Part shown: positions 10,413 through 20,465 of the stretch, in pieces
Position numbering within the stretch: the stretch's first letter is position 1
How the letters are laid out: every line of letters starts with the position of its first letter
Origin: Nocardioides sp. Soil774
GTDB lineage: Bacteria > Actinomycetota > Actinomycetes > Propionibacteriales > Nocardioidaceae
Assembly (NCBI RefSeq): GCF_001428125.1
Contig: NZ_LMSM01000005.1
Location: 5,701 to 69,700 of the forward strand
Reading direction: 5' to 3'
DNA length: 64,000 nucleotides
The notes under the pieces: model-generated
The model's database searches: none
What the model was told of the DNA's origin: nothing
The model's input: the letters and a program-made list of their open reading frames with translations, nothing else
Translations under genes and position numbers: made by a program

Positions 10413-12869
10413 TCAGAGCTGGCGGGCCTGCAGGATCCGGCCGAGCACGAAGGAGTTCGCGCGGAGCTGGTTGCGGGCGTACGCCATCAGGCTGGTGTCG
10501 TCGGCGGCGGCCTCCGCGGCGGCGAGGAACGACGCGTCGCCCGCGCCGAGGGGGAACATCGCGCGGATGGTGAGGCCCTGGTTGAGCAGGCCGCCCTTGA
10601 GCGTGTGGAGCTCCTCGAGGTAGCGGTGGGTGAACGGGGCGAGCAGCTCTGCCTGCCCGGGGCGCCAGAACGTGCTGCCGAGCACCAGGGTCTCGCGGCT
10701 CGCCGGGACGGCGTAGTCGACGAAGAACGCGCGCCAGACCTCCTCCTTGGCCTCGACGTCGGGGCGCGCTGCGAGCACAGCCAGGCGTCGCATGCCCGCG
10801 TCGGGGTCGGGGTCGGACTCCAGGAGGCGGGCCACCCCGTCCTCGTCGTAGTCGCCGAGCTCGGCACGTCGCACGGCCATCCGCCAGGCGAGGTCGAGGT
10901 CGCTCGCCTGCCCCGCGGCGGTCTCGAGCACCTGCCAGTGCTCGTCGGTGGAGGCGGACGCGGCGAGGGTGCGCAGGGCAGCCTGCCGGGCGTCGGGCAC
11001 GTCGACGAGCCCGAGGACGGCGTCGGCGAGCCCGCGCAGCAGGTCGGGGGACTCCGCGGCCGGTGCCCATCGGTCGGCGACCAGCAGCGCCTGGTTGAGG
11101 AACGGCTCGATCAGGGCAGGACTGGTCTCCGCGGCCAGCGCCCGGGTCAGGGCCCGCGACACCTCACGCGGGGCCACGTCGCCGAGCAGCAGCAGCTGTC
11201 CGGCCGTGGCCGCCACCAGCGCCCGGTCGAGGGGGTCGGTGAGCTCGTGGACGTGCGCGAGCATCTTCTCCAGCGACGTCGGGTCGGGCTTGACCGCCGC
11301 GAACGTGTGGTCGCCCGCGTTGACGAGGCGGAGGTCGCCGGCCGGGAGCTGCACGGGCGTGCGGAGACCCGCGACCTCGTGCGACGAGCGGCCGACCGGC
11401 TCCAGGGCGCCCCCGGAGGTGTCGAAGACCGCGATGTCCAGTCGGTGGGGACGCGGCTCCTGGTCGTTGGTCGTCTCGACCACCAGCTCGTCGTCGACGA
11501 GCGAGATGACGTCGGTGCCGGCCTCGTCGAGCCACGCCTTGGTCCAGGCGGACAGGTCGCGGCCCGAGGCGCGGGCGTAGCAGTCCATCAGGTCGTCGAG
11601 GCGGGTGTTGGTGAAGGCGTAGCGCGAGAAGTAGTCGCGCAGGCCCTCCACGAACGCGTCCTCGCCGATGTAGGCGACGAGCTGGTGCAGGACGCTCTGG
11701 CCCTTGACGTAGGTGATGGCGTCGAAGCTCGACATCGCCGCCGACACGTCGGGGACGTCGCCGCGGATCGGGTGCCGGGCCGGGCTCATGTCCATCTCGT
11801 AGGCGGTGCGCTTGGAGACGGCGAGGAACGTGGCCCACTGCTCGGTGAACTCGCTGGCACCGGCCATGCCCCAGTTGGCGGCCCACGACGCGAAGGCCTC
11901 GTTGAGCCAGAGGTCGTCCCACCACTGCATGGTCACCAGGTCGCCGAACCACATGTGCGCCATCTCGTGGAAGATGAACTCCGCCCGGACCGCGCGCTGC
12001 GCGTGGGTCGGGGGAGTGCGGAACAGCTGGCCGTCGCCGTAGGTGACGCAGCCCCAGTTCTCCATCGCACCGCCGAGGTTGGGCACGAAGACCTGGTCGT
12101 AGCGCTCCTGCGGGAACGGGTAGCCGAAGCGCTCGCCGAAGAACGCGAGCCCCTGCCGGGTGAGGGTCACCATCTCGTCGAGGTCGCGCTCGAGGATCGG
12201 CACCAGTGACTGGCGGCAGTAGAAGCCGAGGTCGTAGCCGTCGTGCTGGCGGCGCACCTCGTGGAACGGACCCGCGTTGACCACCACGACGTACGTCGAG
12301 AGGCGGGGGGTGTCGGGGAACGTCCACACCTTCGCGTCGACGGCCACGTCGGGGTCCGCGTCCTCGACCGACTCCGGCGCGCCGTTGGAGGTCACGAGCC
12401 ACGAGGCCGGGGCGGTCACGGTGAAGCGGTGGGGGGCCTTGAGGTCGGGCTGGTCGAAGCAGGCCCAGACGCGCCGCGCCTCGTCGGGCTCGAGGCTGGT
12501 CCAGACGTAGACGAGCTTGTCGGTCGGGTCGACGGTGCGCAGGATGCCCTCGCCCGTGCCGGTGTTGGTGGTGCTCGCCTCGACCACGAGCACGTTGTCG
12601 GCTGCCAGCGCGGGGAGCGGCAGTCGTCCGTCGGCGGCCGCGGACACGTCGACGTCCTGGCCGTTGAGGGTCGCCCTGCTGACGTCCATCGCGACGTCGA
12701 CGAAGGTCGTCGCGCCGGGCTCGGCGCAGGTGAACGTGATCGTGCTGACGGAGGAGAAGAGCTCGCCCTCGAGCAGCCCGGTCATGTCGACCGAGATGTC
12801 GTAGCGCTGGACCTCCAGGAGGTCCGAGCGGGCGGCTGCTTCGTGCTTGGTGAGCGTGGACAACCTCAT
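10413..12869 (-). CDS. pepN: Aminopeptidase N (M1 family)
   Basis: 818 residues. It has the M1 exopeptidase motif GGAMENWG near 268 and the zinc site HEMAHMWFGDL near 302 with the downstream glutamate in WLNEAFASW, then an ERAP1-like C-terminal helical domain (about 520-818). It is a cytosolic zinc aminopeptidase that trims peptides. The start MRLSTLTKHEAAARS fits the family; an in-frame ATG at 12896 is possible. It is inserted between pyrG and the NUDIX gene, which are adjacent in M. tuberculosis. Confidence 0.95.
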   Translation of the reverse strand: MRLSTLTKHEAAARSDLLEVQRYDISVDMTGLLEGELFSSVSTITFTCAEPGATTFVDVAMDVSRATLNGQDVDVSAAADGRLPLPALAADNVLVVEASTTNTGTGEGILRTVDPTDKLVYVWTSLEPDEARRVWACFDQPDLKAPHRFTVTAPASWLVTSNGAPESVEDADPDVAVDAKVWTFPDTPRLSTYVVVVNAGPFHEVRRQHDGYDLGFYCRQSLVPILERDLDEMVTLTRQGLAFFGERFGYPFPQERYDQVFVPNLGGAMENWGCVTYGDGQLFRTPPTHAQRAVRAEFIFHEMAHMWFGDLVTMQWWDDLWLNEAFASWAANWGMAGASEFTEQWATFLAVSKRTAYEMDMSPARHPIRGDVPDVSAAMSSFDAITYVKGQSVLHQLVAYIGEDAFVEGLRDYFSRYAFTNTRLDDLMDCYARASGRDLSAWTKAWLDEAGTDVISLVDDELVVETTNDQEPRPHRLDIAVFDTSGGALEPVGRSSHEVAGLRTPVQLPAGDLRLVNAGDHTFAAVKPDPTSLEKMLAHVHELTDPLDRALVAATAGQLLLLGDVAPREVSRALTRALAAETSPALIEPFLNQALLVADRWAPAAESPDLLRGLADAVLGLVDVPDARQAALRTLAASASTDEHWQVLETAAGQASDLDLAWRMAVRRAELGDYDEDGVARLLESDPDPDAGMRRLAVLAARPDVEAKEEVWRAFFVDYAVPASRETLVLGSTFWRPGQAELLAPFTHRYLEELHTLKGGLLNQGLTIRAMFPLGAGDASFLAAAEAAADDTSLMAYARNQLRANSFVLGRILQARQL

Positions 12870-12902
12870 GGAGGTGACCGTACTCACTGTGTCCATCCGC
12901 GC

Positions 12903-12908
12903 TAGCGT
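12903..12908 (+). promoter_or_regulatory. -10 TAGCGT of the NUDIX gene (leaderless)
   Basis: TAGCGT ends seven bases before ATG 12916 in the pepN/NUDIX divergent gap. Confidence 0.5.
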
Positions 12909-12915
12909 GCGGGGC

Positions 12916-13563
12916 ATGTCCGACGCTCCCGGCTCGCCGCCCGCAGGATCTCCTGCCGACCCGCCCGCCGACCGGCCGATGTCCTGGCCGGTGGTCTCCA
13001 GCCGTGACCTGCACCGCGACGACTGGGTCGTCGCGCTGCGCGAGGACGTGATCACCCGCCCCGGCCACCCCGAGCAGTTCAGCCGGATCAGCCTCGAGCA
13101 CCCCGGCGCGGTCATCGTCCTCGCGGTCGACGACGACGAGCGCGTGATGTGCCTGCGGCAGTACCGCCACACCAGCGGCCACGAGTTCGTCGAGCTGCCG
13201 GCCGGGCTGCGCGACGCCGGTGACGAGCCGGCCGTCGAGACCGCGAGGCGCGAGCTGCGCGAGGAGGTGGAGCTCGAGGCCTCCGACTGGCGCCTGCTGC
13301 TGAGCACCTTCCCGAGCGCGGGCATCACCGACGAGGTCCACGAGATCTTCCTGGCCCGCGGGCTCACGCACGCCCCGCGCGGGGACTTCGAGATGCGCCA
13401 CGAGGAGGCGGAGATGGAGCGCCTGTGGGTGCCGATGGCCGACCTGCTGGAGTCCGTGCTGGAGGGCCGGGTGCGCCAGGGGCCGCTCGCCCAAGCCGTG
13501 CTGGTCTACGCCGTGCTGGACCAGCGAGGGGCCCTCGAGCCCGTGAGGCGATCCCGGGAGTAG
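12916..13563 (+). CDS. NUDIX hydrolase, ADP-ribose pyrophosphatase type
   Basis: 215 residues. The NUDIX box is GLRDAGDEPAVETARRELREE (about 100-120), preceded by the conserved LRQYRH and ELPAG. The arrangement is that of ADP-ribose pyrophosphatases (Rv1700 position), which cleave ADP-ribose to AMP and ribose 5-phosphate with Mg. The last NUDIX glycine is replaced by glutamate (REEVEL), a tolerated change in this subgroup. The N-terminal ~25 residues are Pro/Ala-rich and probably disordered. The TAG stop is the first half of TAGTCT before ald. Confidence 0.9.
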   Translation: MSDAPGSPPAGSPADPPADRPMSWPVVSSRDLHRDDWVVALREDVITRPGHPEQFSRISLEHPGAVIVLAVDDDERVMCLRQYRHTSGHEFVELPAGLRDAGDEPAVETARRELREEVELEASDWRLLLSTFPSAGITDEVHEIFLARGLTHAPRGDFEMRHEEAEMERLWVPMADLLESVLEGRVRQGPLAQAVLVYAVLDQRGALEPVRRSRE

Positions 13564-13566
13564 TCT
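13561..13566 (+). promoter_or_regulatory. -10 TAGTCT of ald, overlapping the NUDIX stop
   Basis: TAGTCT begins at the NUDIX stop codon and lies 59 bases before the ald ATG, so ald would have a ~50-base leader carrying its own ribosome site (TAGGAGCACGGA). Confidence 0.4.
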
Positions 13567-13625
13567 CGCTCCCGCTGTGAGGCGAGCCACATCCGTGGCC
13601 CCTCAATGATCTCTAGGAGCACGGA

Positions 13626-14741
13626 ATGAAGGTCGGCGTACCCAAGGAAGTCAAGAACCGCGAGTACCGCGTGGCCCTGACGCCCATCGGAGTGCACGAG
13701 CTGGTCCAGCACGGCCACGAGGTCGTCGTCGAGAAGAGCGCCGGCGTGGGCTCGCAGATCCCCGACGAGGAGTACGTCGCTGCCGGGGCCACCATGCTCG
13801 ACACAGCCGACGACGTGTGGGGCAGCGCCGACATGATCCTCAAGGTCAAGGAGCCCGTCGCGGAGGAGTACGGCCGCATGCGGGAGGGCCAGACCCTCTT
13901 CACCTACCTCCACCTCGCCGCGGACAAGCCGCTGACCGAGGAGCTGATGAAGCGCAAGGTCACCGCCATCGCCTACGAGACGGTGCAGCTGCCCTCGGGC
14001 GGGCTGCCGTTGCTCTACCCGATGTCGGAGGTCGCCGGCTGCCTCGCGCCCCAGGTCGGCGCCTACTCGCTGATGAAGGCCAACGGCGGACGCGGCGTCC
14101 TGATGGGCGGCGTCGGCGGCGTGGCCAACGCCAAGGTCGTCATCATCGGTGCCGGCGTGTCGGGACAGAACGCCGCCAACATCGCGCTCGGCATGGGCGC
14201 CGACGTCACGCTCCTCGACACCGACCTCGACAAGCTGCGGATGTCGTTCTGGCGCTACAACAACCGCGTCCACGGCCTCGCCTCCTCCAAGCTCGCGATC
14301 GAGCAGCAGGTCATGGAGGCCGACATGGTCATCGGCGCCGTGCTGATCCCCGGTGCGGCCGCGCCGAAGCTGGTCAGCAACGACCTGGTCTCGCGGATGA
14401 AGCCGGGCTCGGTGCTCGTCGACATCGCCATCGACCAGGGCGGCTGCTTCGAGGACTCGCACGCCACCACGCACGACGACCCGACCTACGCGGTGCACGA
14501 CTCGGTGTTCTACTGCGTCGCCAACATGCCCGGCGCGGTGCCCAACACCTCGACGTACGCCCTGACCAACGCGACCCTGCCCTACGCCGTGGCGCTGGCC
14601 GACAAGGGCTGGCAGCAGGCGCTGCGCGACGACCGGAGCCTCGCGCTCGGCCTCAACACCCACGCAGGACAGCTGACGAACGCACCGGTGGGTGCGGCGG
14701 TGGGCATCGAGTCCGTGGGGCTCGACAGCGTCCTGGGGTGA
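13626..14741 (+). CDS. ald: Alanine dehydrogenase
   Basis: 371 residues, the family length. It starts [20 protein letters not shown] with the substrate arginine and lysine residues of alanine dehydrogenases, has the KVKEPV and [11 protein letters not shown] blocks, and the NAD-binding [22 protein letters not shown] near 170-190. It converts L-alanine to pyruvate and ammonia with NAD, serving nitrogen assimilation or redox balance. GGAGCACGGA precedes ATG 13626. Its end overlaps xerD as GTGA. Confidence 0.97.
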   Translation: MKVGVPKEVKNREYRVALTPIGVHELVQHGHEVVVEKSAGVGSQIPDEEYVAAGATMLDTADDVWGSADMILKVKEPVAEEYGRMREGQTLFTYLHLAADKPLTEELMKRKVTAIAYETVQLPSGGLPLLYPMSEVAGCLAPQVGAYSLMKANGGRGVLMGGVGGVANAKVVIIGAGVSGQNAANIALGMGADVTLLDTDLDKLRMSFWRYNNRVHGLASSKLAIEQQVMEADMVIGAVLIPGAAAPKLVSNDLVSRMKPGSVLVDIAIDQGGCFEDSHATTHDDPTYAVHDSVFYCVANMPGAVPNTSTYALTNATLPYAVALADKGWQQALRDDRSLALGLNTHAGQLTNAPVGAAVGIESVGLDSVLG

Positions 14742-15670
14742 GCCCGGGGGTGACGCTGGGCCGCGCGGTCCGCACCTACCTCGACCACCTCACGGTCGAG
14801 CGCGGGCTCGCAGCCAACACGCTGAGCTCCTACCGGCGTGACCTCGGCCGCTACGACGAGTTCCTCACCGCACAGGGCATCGACGACCTGGACGCGGTCA
14901 CCGAGAACACGGTGGCCGCGTTCCTGGTGAGCCTGCGCGAGGGCAGTGAGGGCCACCCGCCCCTGAGCGCGACGTCCGCGGCGCGGACCGTGGTGGCGGT
15001 GCGCGGCTTCCACAAGTTCGCCGTGGCCGACGGCCTGGCCGCCGCGGACCCGGCGGCGGCGGTCAAGCCGCCGACGCCCGCCAAGCGGCTGCCGAAGGCG
15101 CTTCCGCTCTCCGACGTCGAGGCGATCCTCGACGCCGCGGGTGCGCCCGAGACGGTGCTCGCCCTGCGCGACCGCGCGCTGCTCGAGGTGCTCTACGGCA
15201 CGGGCGCGCGCATCTCCGAGGCCGTCGGGCTCGACATCGACGACCTCGACCAGGTCGACGGCACCGTGCTGCTGCGCGGCAAGGGCGGCAAGGAGCGGCT
15301 GGTGCCGGTGGGCGGCTACGCCCGCGACGCCGTCGCGGCCTACCTGACCCGGGCGCGGCCGGAGCTCGTCGGCGCCGGACGCGGCGGGCCGGCGATGTTC
15401 CTCAACTCCCGGGGCGGCAGGCTGTCGCGGCAGAGTGCCTGGGCGGTGCTGGTGAAGGCGGCCGACCGTGCCGGCGTCACCGCGTCGGTCTCCCCGCACA
15501 CCCTGCGTCACTCGTTCGCCACCCACCTGCTCGACGGCGGCGCCGACGTGCGGGTCGTGCAGGAGCTCCTCGGCCACGCGTCGGTCACGACGACGCAGGT
15601 CTACACGCTCGTCACGGTCGACAACCTGCGCGAGGTCTTCGCCACCGCCCACCCCCGGGCGCGGGCATGA
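14738..15670 (+). CDS. xerD: Tyrosine recombinase XerD
   Basis: 310 residues from GTG 14738 (an in-frame GTG at 14750 is an alternative). The SAM-like core-binding domain spans about 5-95. Catalytic residues are all visible: Arg in [10 protein letters not shown] near 156, Lys in [10 protein letters not shown], His-x-x-Arg in [12 protein letters not shown] near 254, His in [11 protein letters not shown] near 279 and Tyr in QVYTLV near 288. With XerC it resolves chromosome dimers at dif. The position next to the NUDIX and parA-scp genes marks it as the chromosomal housekeeping enzyme, not a phage integrase. Confidence 0.95.
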   Translation: MSPGVTLGRAVRTYLDHLTVERGLAANTLSSYRRDLGRYDEFLTAQGIDDLDAVTENTVAAFLVSLREGSEGHPPLSATSAARTVVAVRGFHKFAVADGLAAADPAAAVKPPTPAKRLPKALPLSDVEAILDAAGAPETVLALRDRALLEVLYGTGARISEAVGLDIDDLDQVDGTVLLRGKGGKERLVPVGGYARDAVAAYLTRARPELVGAGRGGPAMFLNSRGGRLSRQSAWAVLVKAADRAGVTASVSPHTLRHSFATHLLDGGADVRVVQELLGHASVTTTQVYTLVTVDNLREVFATAHPRARA

Positions 15671-18276
15671 GCACCCACCTGTCGCGGGTGCAGGGCGACG
15701 CCGACGAGGTCTACGACGCGTTCGCGGGCTGGGTCACGGACCAGGGGCTCTCGCTCTACCCGCACCAGGACGAGGCGGTCATCGAGCTCCTCGGCGGCAA
15801 CCACGTCATCCTGGCCACCCCGACCGGGTCGGGGAAGTCGCTCGTCGCCATCGGCGCGCACCTGGCGGCGCTCGCGCAGGACAAGGTCAGCTTCTACACC
15901 GCCCCCATCAAGGCGCTGGTCAGCGAGAAGTTCTTCGCCCTCATCGAGGTCTTCGGCGCCGACAACGTGGGGATGCTCACCGGCGACGCCGCGGTGAACC
16001 CCGACGCGCCGATCATCTGCTGCACCGCCGAGGTGCTGGCCAACATCGCCCTGCGCGAGGGGCGTGCCGCCGACGTCGGCCTGGTGGTCATGGACGAGTT
16101 CCACTTCTACGGCGAGCACGACCGCGGGTGGGCGTGGCAGGTGCCGCTGATCGAGCTCGTCGACGCGCAGTTCCTGCTCATGTCGGCGACGCTGGGCGAC
16201 GTCGGCTTCTTCGTCGAGGACCTCAAGCGGCGCACCGGTCGCGACACCGCCGTCGTCGACGACGCCGAGCGCCCGGTCCCTCTGAGCTTCCGCTGGTCGA
16301 TGGAGCCGCTCGACGAGACCCTCGAGGAGCTGGTGACCACCGGACAGGACCCGGTCTACGTCGTCCACTTCACCCAGGCCGCAGCCGTCGAGCACGCCAC
16401 CAACCTGCTGAAGTCGCGCCTCGTCTCCGCCGGCGGGGGACTGAAGGTGGACAAGGAGGCGATCGCCGAGCGGATCGGCGGCTTCCGGTTCGGTGCCGGG
16501 TTTGGCAAGACGCTGTCGCGCCTGGTCCGCAACGGGGTGGGCGTGCACCACGCCGGCATGCTTCCGAAGTACCGCCGGCTGGTGGAGACGCTCGCCCAGG
16601 CCGGGCTGCTGCGCGTCATCTGCGGCACCGACACGCTCGGGGTCGGCATCAACGTGCCGATCCGCACGGTGTTGTTCACCGGGCTGGCCAAGTTCGACGG
16701 CACCAAGCAGCGCGTGCTGCGCACCCGGGAGTTCCAGCAGATCGCAGGCAGGGCGGGCCGCGCGGGCTACGACACGGCCGGCTACGTCGTCGTACAGGCC
16801 CCCGAGCACGTCATCGAGAACGAGCAGGCCAAGGCCAAGGCCGCGGCACGCGTGGCGGCGGGCAAGAAGAAGTCCAAGGCCCAGCTGAAGAAGCCGGCAG
16901 AAGGCACCGTCGTGTGGACCGAGCAGACCTTCGACAAGCTGGTCGCGGGCGTGCCGGAGCGCCTGACCAGCCGGATGAAGGTCGACAACGCCATGCTCGT
17001 CAACGTGGTGTCGCGCGAGGAGGACGCCTTCGCGGTCATGCGTCGTCTGGTCACCGACAACCACGAGGACCGACGCGGGCAGCTGCGCCTGGCCCGCCGT
17101 GCGCTGCGGCTCGCGCGGTCCCTGGTGCGCACCGGCATCGTCACCCGCCTCGACGAGGTCGACGAGCACGGTCGCCGCTACGTCCTGGCCGTGGACCTGC
17201 CCGACGACTTCGCGATCAACCAGCCTCTCGCGCACTTCGCGCTGGCCGCCTTCGACGTGCTCGACCCCGAGTCGGAGACCTACGGCCTCGACGTCGTGTC
17301 GATCGTGGAGGCGGTGCTCGAGGCGCCCCGGCAGATCCTCATGGCGCAGCAGCACGCCGCGCGCGGGGACGCCATCGGTGAGATGAAGGCCGACGGCCTG
17401 GAGTACGACGAGCGGATGGCGCTGCTGGAGGAGATCACCTGGCCCCAGCCGCTGCGCGAGCTGCTCGAGGCGCTCTACGAGACCTACCGCCAGACGCACC
17501 CGTGGCTGCCCGACGACGCCCTGGGCCCGAAGTCGGTGGTGCGCGAGATGTGGGAGAACGGGATGGGGTTCACCGACTTCGTCGGCCGCTACCAGCTCGC
17601 CCGCTCCGAGGGGCTGGTGCTGCGCTACCTCACCGACGCCTACCGCACCCTGCGCCAGACCGTCCCCGAGGCGCACCGCTCGCCGGAGGTGGAGGACGTC
17701 GTGGAGTGGCTGGGGGAGACGGTGCGCCAGACCGACTCCTCCCTGCTCGACGAGTGGGAGGCGCTGTCGGACCCCGAGCACGTGCCCGGGGCGGTGTCGC
17801 ACCACGAGCCGCCGCCTCCGCCGCGTCCGCTCTCGCGCCAGGAGCGGCCGTTCCGGGTGATGCTGCGCAACGCGATGTGGGCGCGGGTCGAGGCAGTCGC
17901 GCGCGACGACCTCGACGTCCTCGTACGCCTCGAGCGTGCGGCGGCGGACCGCACCGACCCGCCGCGCGAGGTCGTCGTCGGGCGCTCCGTGTGGGACGCC
18001 GCACTGGAGACCTACTACGCCGAGCATGACCGGGTGCTGACCGACGCCGACGCGCGGGGCCCCGACCTGCTCCGCGTGGGCGAGGAGCGCACGGGGGAGC
18101 CGGTCGGCGCCGAGGAGGGCACCACCTCGCGCCTGCGCGACGTGCGGCAGACGATCCACGACCCCGAGGGCGACCACGACTGGGTCATCGAGGCGGTCGT
18201 GGACTGCGACGCCACCGACAGCGCGGGGGAGCTGGTGCTGGCCACGCTCGCCATGCGTCGCCTGGGCGACCTCTGA
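15667..18276 (+). CDS. Ski2-like DEAD/DEAH RNA helicase with DUF3516 C-terminus
   Basis: 869 residues. Walker [10 protein letters not shown] is at about 51-59, DEFH near 143-146, LLMSATLGD near 172, and helicase domain 2 carries [24 protein letters not shown] and [12 protein letters not shown]. The C-terminal half (about 420-869) matches the DUF3516 region found behind this helicase type in actinobacteria. It resembles Mtr4/Ski2 and mycobacterial HelY, so an RNA-handling role is likely but unproven. A lysine-rich stretch ([19 protein letters not shown]) lies near 379-397. Its ATG overlaps the xerD stop as ATGA. Confidence 0.9.
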   Translation: MSTHLSRVQGDADEVYDAFAGWVTDQGLSLYPHQDEAVIELLGGNHVILATPTGSGKSLVAIGAHLAALAQDKVSFYTAPIKALVSEKFFALIEVFGADNVGMLTGDAAVNPDAPIICCTAEVLANIALREGRAADVGLVVMDEFHFYGEHDRGWAWQVPLIELVDAQFLLMSATLGDVGFFVEDLKRRTGRDTAVVDDAERPVPLSFRWSMEPLDETLEELVTTGQDPVYVVHFTQAAAVEHATNLLKSRLVSAGGGLKVDKEAIAERIGGFRFGAGFGKTLSRLVRNGVGVHHAGMLPKYRRLVETLAQAGLLRVICGTDTLGVGINVPIRTVLFTGLAKFDGTKQRVLRTREFQQIAGRAGRAGYDTAGYVVVQAPEHVIENEQAKAKAAARVAAGKKKSKAQLKKPAEGTVVWTEQTFDKLVAGVPERLTSRMKVDNAMLVNVVSREEDAFAVMRRLVTDNHEDRRGQLRLARRALRLARSLVRTGIVTRLDEVDEHGRRYVLAVDLPDDFAINQPLAHFALAAFDVLDPESETYGLDVVSIVEAVLEAPRQILMAQQHAARGDAIGEMKADGLEYDERMALLEEITWPQPLRELLEALYETYRQTHPWLPDDALGPKSVVREMWENGMGFTDFVGRYQLARSEGLVLRYLTDAYRTLRQTVPEAHRSPEVEDVVEWLGETVRQTDSSLLDEWEALSDPEHVPGAVSHHEPPPPPRPLSRQERPFRVMLRNAMWARVEAVARDDLDVLVRLERAAADRTDPPREVVVGRSVWDAALETYYAEHDRVLTDADARGPDLLRVGEERTGEPVGAEEGTTSRLRDVRQTIHDPEGDHDWVIEAVVDCDATDSAGELVLATLAMRRLGDL

Positions 18277-18371
18277 GCCGCCACCCCTGACCCGGGACCA
18301 CGCCGGCCCGGGCGTGTCGTCGTGCATGGTCATCCCCCAGATGGGGGGCGATCCGGCGCACCCTCCGGAGC

Positions 18372-18377
18372 TAGCGT
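18372..18377 (+). promoter_or_regulatory. -10 TAGCGT of the anchored-protein gene
   Basis: TAGCGT lies about 38 bases before GTG 18415; the short leader carries GGGGGTGAG as ribosome site. Confidence 0.4.
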
Positions 18378-18414
18378 GCCGGGAGGTCGACCACACGTTT
18401 CGGGGGTGAGACAG

Positions 18415-19206
18415 GTGACGGACGAGGACCAGGCCGGCCCACGGGAGCCCGGGTCGCGTGGGGCGGAGCTCGTGCTGGCCGCGACGTTCCTCCTCGGCGT
18501 GGTCACCAGCCTCGTGCTGGTGCTCACGTGGGGGCTGCTGACCGGCGACGACGAGCCGCGAGCAGCCCAGGCAGGACTCGCGCAGGGGACCGACCTGCTC
18601 GACCAGGGGCAGGGCCCGTCGCCCGGCGCGACGGGGGACCCGGGCGCGAGCAGCCCGGCACCGGTCGCGACGCGGCCGGCGCCGTCCCGGCTGGCGCGCT
18701 GCGCCAGCGCCGAGCACACGCTGGCGCAGGCCCTCGACGCTGCCGGACCGGCGCTCGAGCAGTGGAAGGTGCACGTGGACGCGATGAACCAGCTGGTCGT
18801 CGGCGAGATCACCCTCCAGCAGGCCACCGACTTCTGGAACCGCACGCGGGTCGGCGCGCAGCACAAGGTCGCGGGGTTCCGCGACACCGTGCAGCAGGTG
18901 CGCCGCGACGGCGTGGACTGTCCCGACCCCGACCTCCTCGCCCCGGGGTCACGGCGGCTGCCCGGCTGCGCGCGACAGGTGCAGGCGGAGATCGCGGTGC
19001 TGCGCGCCGCTCGTACGTCGATCGACACCTGGGACCGCCACATCACCGACATGGACATGCTGCGCATGGGCGACCTGTCGCCCGACGAGGCGACGCGGAT
19101 GTGGCTCTCGATGTGGCACCAGGGCGTGCGCGACCTCGAGGCCTACCGCACCGCGCAACGGCACGCGGAGGCGCTCGACGGCTGCGCGGGCATCGCCACA
19201 CCCTGA
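18415..19206 (+). CDS. Membrane-anchored hypothetical protein
   Basis: 263 residues from GTG 18415, chosen because GGGGGTGAG ends six bases upstream; the GTG at 18406 falls inside that ribosome site. One membrane helix (about 18-37, VLAATFLLGVVTSLVLVLTWGLL) is followed by a Pro/Gly/Ala linker and an extracytoplasmic helical domain with three cysteines pairs (LARCASAE, VDCPDPD, LPGCARQ, LDGCAG). The spacing suggests disulfides. No family is recognised. It stands alone between the helicase and parA with its own promoter. Confidence 0.75.
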   Translation: MTDEDQAGPREPGSRGAELVLAATFLLGVVTSLVLVLTWGLLTGDDEPRAAQAGLAQGTDLLDQGQGPSPGATGDPGASSPAPVATRPAPSRLARCASAEHTLAQALDAAGPALEQWKVHVDAMNQLVVGEITLQQATDFWNRTRVGAQHKVAGFRDTVQQVRRDGVDCPDPDLLAPGSRRLPGCARQVQAEIAVLRAARTSIDTWDRHITDMDMLRMGDLSPDEATRMWLSMWHQGVRDLEAYRTAQRHAEALDGCAGIATP

Positions 19207-19215
19207 CGCCGGCGC

Positions 19216-19276
19216 GTGCACAGGTCTGTCCACAGGCGACGTCGTCCTGTGCACGGGAACGGGAGCCCGTGCACAG
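19216..19276. promoter_or_regulatory. Cluster of DnaA-box-like sites before parA
   Basis: Three copies of CTGTGCACG-type sequence (19216-19224 inverted, 19246-19254 direct, 19269-19276 inverted) surround CTGTCCACA at 19226-19234, which differs by one base from the actinobacterial DnaA box TTGTCCACA. The first two form a dyad GTGCACAGG/CCTGTGCAC. They lie 60-120 bp upstream of the parA -10. They could bind DnaA or an autoregulator of the ParA operon. Confidence 0.55.
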
Positions 19277-19312
19277 ATCTGGTCCGCTGCCTGTGGGTCT
19301 GGCGCCGCGATG

Positions 19313-19341
19313 TTGTGGCGGCCACACCCCGCACCTAGAGT
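19313..19341 (+). promoter_or_regulatory. parA promoter
   Basis: TTGTGG (19313-19318) and TAGAGT (19336-19341) are separated by exactly 17 bases, the best sigma-A type promoter in the window. The start point would be near 19348, giving a ~90-base leader to ATG 19440. Confidence 0.7.
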
Positions 19342-19439
19342 CGCGCCGAGCCGTTCTCGGAACTGTCGACGTGTCGACAAAGTCCGGGCCGTTCGGCGTG
19401 ATCCAATCGAGGCCTTGGTCGAGGCGAGAAGGAGCGGAC

Positions 19440-20465
19440 ATGAGCGGTGCGGGACTCCCGGGTTCGGACAGCGGCAGCAGCGCCGCACAGATGCCGCCGC
19501 TCCACCGACCACCCCGACCGCAGCACCCCGACACCACCTCTCGAGACGAGCACACAGTGACGCAGCCGATCCCCTTCGAACGACCGGTCGCAGAGGCTCC
19601 CCGGCCCGACCCGGTGGTGCCGCTGGGCCCGACGGGCCGCCCGATGCCGGTCTTCCCGGAGCCGACGCCGCTCACGCGTCCCGCCGGCTCCCGCGCCCGC
19701 GTGGTGTCGATGTGCAACCAGAAGGGCGGGGTCGGCAAGACCACGACCACGATCAACCTCGGCGCGTCGCTCGCCGAGTACGGCCGCAAGGTGCTGCTGG
19801 TCGACTTCGACCCGCAGGGCTCGCTGTCGGTCGGCCTCGGGCTGAACCCCCACGAGATGGACCTCTCGATCTACAACCTGCTGATGGACCGGGAGGTGGC
19901 CATCGACGACGTGGTGGTGCCCTCCGGCATCCCCGGCATGGACCTGCTCCCCTCCAACATCGACCTGTCGGCCGCCGAGGTGCAGCTGGTGCACGAGGTG
20001 GCACGCGAGCAGACCCTCCAGCGGGTGCTCGCGCCGGCCCTCGAGCACTACGACGTCATCCTCATCGACTGCCAGCCCTCGCTCGGCCTGCTGACGGTCA
20101 ACGCGCTGACCGCCTCCGACGGGGTCATCGTGCCGCTGGAGTGCGAGTACTTCGCCCTGCGCGGCGTGGCGCTGCTCAAGACCACCATCGACAAGGTGCG
20201 CGAGCGGCTCAACCCCAAGCTCGAGATCGACGGCGTCCTCGGCACCATGTTCGACGGCCGCACGCTCCACAGCCGTGAGGTCATGGAGCGCCTCGTCTCC
20301 GCCTGGGGCGACACCGTGTTCCACACCGTCATCCGCCGCACGGTGAAGTTCTCCGACGCCACCGTGGCGGGGGAGCCGATCACGTCGTACGCCTCGTCCT
20401 CGACCGGCGCCGACCACTACCGCCAGCTCGCGAGGGAGGTGCTCACCCGGTGGCCCGCCGAGTGA
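19440..20465 (+). CDS. parA: ParA family ATPase (Soj/Rv1708-like)
   Basis: 341 residues. After a ~80-residue Pro-rich disordered N-terminus comes a ParA/MinD ATPase: deviant Walker A KGGVGKTTT near 97-105, LLVDFDPQGSLSVGLG near 121-136, and IDCQPSLGLLTVNAL near 210. It starts at ATG 19440 behind AGAAGGAG. This is the second, scpAB-linked ParA of actinobacteria, distinct from the oriC ParAB pair. It lies directly upstream of a small RHH-like gene and scpA/scpB, which implies a role in chromosome organisation with SMC (inference). Confidence 0.93.
   Translation: MSGAGLPGSDSGSSAAQMPPLHRPPRPQHPDTTSRDEHTVTQPIPFERPVAEAPRPDPVVPLGPTGRPMPVFPEPTPLTRPAGSRARVVSMCNQKGGVGKTTTTINLGASLAEYGRKVLLVDFDPQGSLSVGLGLNPHEMDLSIYNLLMDREVAIDDVVVPSGIPGMDLLPSNIDLSAAEVQLVHEVAREQTLQRVLAPALEHYDVILIDCQPSLGLLTVNALTASDGVIVPLECEYFALRGVALLKTTIDKVRERLNPKLEIDGVLGTMFDGRTLHSREVMERLVSAWGDTVFHTVIRRTVKFSDATVAGEPITSYASSSTGADHYRQLAREVLTRWPAE

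Noticed and set aside
14738..15670. Phage integrase
   Set aside because: All residues, length and neighbourhood match chromosomal XerD, in the order conserved with other actinobacteria.
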